Part shown: piece after piece, positions 59,095 to 64,000 of the stretch | How positions within the stretch are numbered: position 1 is the stretch's first letter | Layout of the letters: each line of letters starts with the position of its first letter | Source: Rhabditophanes sp. KR3021 | Taxonomy: Eukaryota > Nematoda > Chromadorea > Rhabditida > Alloionematidae | Assembly: GCA_963281155.1 (NCBI GenBank) | Contig: CAUJLY010000004.1 | Span: 6,076,001 to 6,140,000 of the forward strand | Direction: 5' to 3' | DNA length: 64,000 nt | The notes under the pieces: model-generated | The model's database searches: none | Seen by the model: only the letters and a program-made list of their open reading frames with translations | What the model was told of the DNA's origin: nothing | Position numbers and translations under genes: made by a program

Positions 59095-61317
59095 GCATCA
59101 TTCAAAAGTATATTATTATGCAATTAATTAATATGTGCTAAATAAAATATTATTATATTGTCCCTTCCATTTAAATTACCTAAGATAAGATTGTACTTGG
59201 ATATTTATGATTTGAGTCATTTGTACGAAATAGCTTCTATTTTGTTTTAGCTTATTTGGTTGAATTTAAACTATTTAGTTATTTTGCCGAATTTAAGTTA
59301 TTTGTGTTAAATTGCATTTAGCCTTTCCATGTTCTAGCTAATTTTACCTTAATTAGTTAAGCATAAGGATAGTGACAGAAAAACACTTATTTAAGGTCCA
59401 CACTTGGTTCTTGATATCATAATGGGGTATTGTGTCTCCATTAAAAGTCACCATCAAAATAGCATATTATCTTTTCGTCACAGCTGACAGCAGTCTATGC
59501 CAATAAAAATTATATGAGTTAGTTATGACATGTAAGACCTCTTATATCCACTTTAGCTCATAAAATGTTGTAATGCTCGTTAAATAAGACCGAAATACTG
59601 TATGATCTTGGTGTAAAGTTGGGTCGTAAAGTGAATTTGGATACTCAAAAATGGAGCTATAAAAAACGCTAAAACCATGTCAACTCCCAGAGGTAACTCC
59701 ATGTTAACCTAATGTGTATTAATGTATTTTATGTTTTGCTAATGAACGCATTATTGCCTTGTTATTTGATGGGACAAAATATTAGTTGATGCTCCAATTT
59801 ACAATTACTTCGGCAATACATCAAATGTGCGCTTTGACTCGATTTAACACGATTTGTGAATACTTGATTCATTAAGTTAATGAAGGAACAATAGCTTGGT
59901 GACAGATTAATCTTTTCCCTTACAAGACAAGATCACATGAATTATTTAGTGAATTTACTGGGCTTACATCAAAACATCAACTACCATAACACATATAGAT
60001 GATGTACTCTCTTATTTATTATGATATGAACTTTGTATTATTTTTTAAAAGCTTTTACGCTAATCCGCAAAGTATTGGATTTAAGGCACCAGTTTATATA
60101 TCAACAGATGTTTTGATACGGACTGACCAATTGCAAGACCTACTATCATAAATAGTATTGAAAGTCTTCTAATGGAAGGGTATAATTTGGACCAGACGTG
60201 AAGACATAATTGAACATATAATTACCTGTCATCTTTTAAAAGATTATATAGTGGCAAGAATATCTCGTCCCTCACCCATACACTCAATTGTCCTTAAAAT
60301 AATGTTAAGTTGAAACAATATCACAACACCCATAATACGTATGTATTTCTCCTCCTTTTTCAATTAAACAAATTTGGCAACCACCAAAATGAGCAATGCA
60401 ATTTATATACATTATTCAGTTTATTCAATTTATTTTAACTGGTATGACACGCCTATTTTAATTGAATTGGTTATCAAAAGAACCAATGGGATGGTAAATT
60501 TTGTTGAAACGGAAATCTTAAAATGGTCGGTGTAGCTTGACAACAACATAAATATATTTGTATGGACGTAGGTTTTGTTACTTTTTTGAGAGGTGCATCA
60601 TTCTTTAATTTTTTCGTTTCTCTTTAATTTTTTTCGTTTTCTTCTGATAAAAGAATGTATCAATTTGCGATACCAAAAAATATGTTAATGAATACTAATT
60701 TGTTGTTTTGAGAGGTTTTAGCTAATCGTTTAAAAGCAGAATCCTTATATATTATGCATGAGAGTCTTAAAGTCTTTTTTGGGATTTGTACAAATCTATA
60801 TAAAGGTTTCCTTACATTAGTTAAGAAGATTTAAGGTATCGTCAAAATGAAGATCTTTCTTGGCCATGATTTGTGAGGATAATCTGGGCAAGGTAATATG
60901 GTTGATAATTAATACACGACTCATGTTTATTTAGATATGTATTATAGTATACTCTGATATACGTTAAACTAGATTTTTGATAGATTTTAAAATATTATGG
61001 AGCAGATAATATGCTTTTAGCACTTTCCTAACACTTAAATATTCCGTATTAGAATTTCCATAATAATATGTAGTCAGATTAACAATCGTATTGTGTAATT
61101 TTTTATCAACTATTTAAATAATTTCTGGCAAATTGTGGCGCTAATATCTTAATAAATGCTCCTAGTATAATGAATATACTTTAACAGAATGTCCCTTTTT
61201 CTTAAAATATTTATGCATGTATTTTTTAGGATTTAGATTGTTCCACAAATACTAAATATTTCAACAGGCAACGCAAAATTGATAAAGCATATAAAAGTCA
61301 TAAAATACAAAAAACAC
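59095..61317. other. Intergenic, ceh-14 upstream region
   Basis: About 2.2 kb of AT-rich DNA without exons. It probably holds control elements of the LIM-homeobox gene; I can identify none with confidence. Confidence 0.4.
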
Positions 61318-63679
61318 ATGGATCTTGGCGGTTCGATTCTAACAAATAATACTAATAATAATATTTCTAATATTACTAGTTTAGACAGTCCAGGAGACGG
61401 CGGAATGCTATATTACAACAATCATTTAAACAATATCGGTATGTTTGTTTTTTTTGCACTTTCCAATTATAATAAATTTTGACAAATATTCTTTGAGTTT
61501 ACCGTAAACGTTTAATATCAATGTCATAGACATGATTTTGATTGATGGTAGTTTCTTTTTTGTTTTACCTAAATAGGTGGAATCGTTTAAGGTGTAATGT
61601 TATTAGATTAAAAAATGAATTGGCAAAAAAGATGATTGAATTTAGAGTGCCCCTCTTTGCACTGCTGGGTATTTTTTGGTTGTTTGTGTAAGGCAATGCG
61701 TCAGGGTCGACTTTTGACATTGCCTTTGCGGTGTCATTGTAACTGTACATTAGTAAATGAGTAATTTGGATTATTAGTTTTGCCGTTACAAATAAATATA
61801 AACACAATTTCAATTACAATTATTTTCACAGATATGAAGACTTTTGACTCAGATATGGTTGGGTTAAATAAAGTGAGATCACTTCAAGTCCAGTTATATG
61901 AAATTTAACTAAGTAAAGTTTAGTTATTTGACATTCACCTAAAAAAGGTTCAATTATGTAACGTTTAAGTTAGAATATACTTATTAATATTCAATTAAAT
62001 GAAATCTTGATGACACCAATAGAATAGTAAATTGATAAGTTAAAAATGTACGGCTCTTTTGAAGATCATCTCTGCGTGAAATGTGACGCGTTTAAGCATG
62101 CAACATACTTAGGACTAAAGAATGGCACCTGCTCATAAGTTATGAGCTTGAATTTGAGCTTGTGTGGTTTTAAATTAAATAAAATGTTTCAATGAATGCA
62201 AAATAACTAGATACAGTTGTCTATTTGCAATTATTTATGAAAATAAAAATAAAGCAATACATTAAAGTGAAATAAAATAAATACACAAATAAAAATTACT
62301 ATATATTAATGTGGCATATATACAAACTATTATAACATGACTTTACTTCCAGATTCTTGTGACGTTCCATCTTGTTTTGTGTGCCAGAAAGCAATAACTG
62401 AAAGATACTTTATGCGGATCCAGGACAATGACTATCATTCGCAGTGCGTTAAATGTTCAGAATGTGAAAGTCTGCTAACATCAAGTTGTTACATTAGGGA
62501 TTATAAATTCTTCTGTCCGAATGATTTTTATAAGTAAGTTCAGCAATTTAGATAAACCAGATTCGAAATACACCTTGTCGAGACTTCTTTTTTATCATTG
62601 TCTTGCAGGTGGCCTAACCAAATGAGATTTTAACTTTCTACATAAGAGCGTTGATTAATGTAAACCTATTTTGGCACTTATAAACATAGTACAAAAGAAA
62701 TATTTTTTACCATTTGTGGTCTTCCCTTATTAATAATCTTACCAGGCGAACCACTTGATTTTATAAATATGCCACTAGACTCAGTTTTTCTAGGGCTTAA
62801 AACTGGGCAACAGTTCTTTTATAACATCAGTTTAAAGCACATTCCTGGAGCAATATATATTTTATAAAAATTCTGTTAATGCAGCTTTAAAGACATAGTA
62901 GTTGTGTATTTAAATCATCAAACAGATCTTTGATATCTCTTTTGCGACGGTCGTAGGAGGCGTTTAATTTTTCACAAAAATAATATTACAGACAAATTTA
63001 CGGAATTCGTGTTTTAATTATAAGGAAATAATTTGTATTTTTTGCAGAAAATTTGGGGTCAAATGCTCAACTTGTAGGGAAGGAATTTTGCCGGGAATTG
63101 AGGTGCAAAAAACACACGAATTCACGTATCATGTCAAATGCTTTCACTGTGCCATATGCAAACGTGAGTTGGATGTAGGAGATGAATATTTTTTAATCAA
63201 AAATGATGGGAAGATTGTTTGCAAGAGCGACTATGAAACAGCTAATATAAAGCCTGACAGTGATGGAGACAGTGGGAGTAAAAGGCCGCGAACCACGATA
63301 TCAGCTCGGAATTCGGAGATTCTAAAAGCGGCTTTTCAGATTAACAGTAAACCTGCGCGTCATATACGAGAGCAACTTGCTCGCGATACAGGTTTGCACA
63401 TGAGGGTTGTGCAAGTCTACCTCCAGAACCGCCGAGCTAAAGAGTTAGTTTCCAAATCGATAGCTTAAATTTACCATTTCATTTAGAAAAAGAATGCAAA
63501 AAGATATAGGAAGAAGATGGGAGTCAACGCCAAGTAAGAACAATGATTCTAGATTTTATGAAAATATAAGCAATAGAAGTTTTGGCTCAGTCAATTTCAA
63601 TGACTCTGACTCCGAGGGAAGTATGATGAGTTGGCCAAAATCCATGAGATCTCAAAATCAGATGCTTAATTCAATATGA
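61318..63679 (+). CDS. ceh-14: LIM-homeodomain transcription factor, LHX3/4 class
   Basis: Exons 61318-61438, 62353-62533, 63048-63443 and 63487-63679 join in phase (1, 2, 2) to 296 residues. A short Asn-rich N-terminus leads to LIM1 (CFVCQKAITERYFMRIQ to CPNDFYK) and LIM2 (KCSTCREGILPGIEVQ to CKSDYE), then a homeodomain beginning KRPRTTISARNSEILKAAFQ and continuing SKPARHIREQLARDTGLHMR. The RAKEKRMQKDIGRRW end is the LHX3/4 signature, so this is the ceh-14 orthologue, which specifies certain sensory and motor neurons. The recognition helix reads VVQVYLQNRRAKE: Trp48 and Phe49 of the near-universal WFQN are Tyr and Leu. The 914- and 514-bp introns show nothing else. Confidence 0.93.
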
Positions 63680-63882
63680 AAAGTGTTCCATTAGAAATTA
63701 ATTAATAATTCTATTTCTCAATTAATTAATGACTTTTACTCTCTATTAATAATTTTTATTTCGATTAATAACTTTTACTCTCAACAGGAAGCAAATATTT
63801 ATTTAAATAAATGAAACTTCAGCAATTGCTTTTTAAATTAAAACTTTTATTATTAAATCTGTACATTTAAAAAGTATATATT

Positions 63883-63981
63883 TTACGATCTATTTGAACA
63901 ACTGCTACCGGTTTCATCTGATGTTGAATCTATGTGGCGAAGGTCGTCATGCAGCAAACTAACTGGTTCCGATGTGTGCTC
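63883..63981 (-). CDS. Last exon of a minus-strand gene (partial)
   Basis: On the minus strand a ttttcag acceptor (complement of 63982-63988) is followed by an open 32-codon frame ending in TAA at 63883-63885. It encodes an acidic, Ser-rich tail (LLHDDLRHIDSTSDETGSS). The remainder lies beyond the window, so the phase and identity are uncertain. It converges with ceh-14. Confidence 0.45.
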   Translation of the reverse strand, partial: EHTSEPVSLLHDDLRHIDSTSDETGSSCSNRS

Positions 63982-64000
63982 CTGAAAATTACAAAATAAA

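Noticed and set aside
62337..62352. ATG at 62337 as the start of ceh-14
   Set aside because: The frame there reads through a ttacttccag acceptor; exon 61318-61438 joins in phase to 62353 and gives a better start.

Overview
This is AT-rich animal nuclear DNA, almost certainly from a nematode. Coding exons are split by very short GT-AG introns (many of 36-60 bp) ending in ttttag or ttttcag, and several genes have a ttttcag-type acceptor just upstream of the ATG, as expected for spliced-leader trans-splicing. Several proteins are close to known nematode products: synaptobrevin SNB-1, neuronal calcium sensor NCS-1, a cytoplasmic intermediate filament with a lamin-type tail, the LIM-homeodomain factor CEH-14, and a decayed relative of the touch-neuron factor MEC-3. 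I cannot place the species more precisely.

Layout. Positions 1-6 kb hold a run of small secreted genes (Cys-rich, saposin-like, Asn-rich, Ig-like, ShKT-domain) with a UBZ+BTB gene among them. A broken mec-3-like copy and poorly conserved ORFs follow (6.4-8.8 kb), then a type I membrane protein (9.0-9.9 kb). From 10.5 to 18.5 kb lies a large gene for a secreted protein built of about eight related modules that share an intron position; transposon-derived DNA fills one intron and separates its two halves. EHBP-1, SNB-1, SYX-18, a MARK-like non-RD kinase and the intermediate filament gene follow (18.6-33.1 kb). Next come a long N/Q/P-rich secreted protein, a RmlC-type sugar epimerase, a Cys-rich secreted protein, a 4.5 kb non-coding stretch, ncs-1, a CCDC25 orthologue, CHMP7, a kynurenine aminotransferase, a small 83-residue protein, the propionyl-CoA carboxylase alpha subunit and ceh-14. 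The last exon of a minus-strand gene closes the window.

The genes are mostly independent. Some share themes: membrane fusion and traffic (SNB-1, SYX-18, EHBP-1, CHMP7, NCS-1), neuronal identity (ceh-14, the mec-3 remnant), mitochondrial metabolism (PCCA, kynurenine aminotransferase) and secreted surface proteins (0-18 kb, 34-40 kb).

The most unusual features are the modular secreted protein; degenerate mobile-element coding sequence that fills several introns, always antisense to the host gene and in two cases reaching almost to both splice sites; a CEH-14 homeodomain lacking Trp48 and Phe49; and a mec-3 copy that implies a 27-nt intron.
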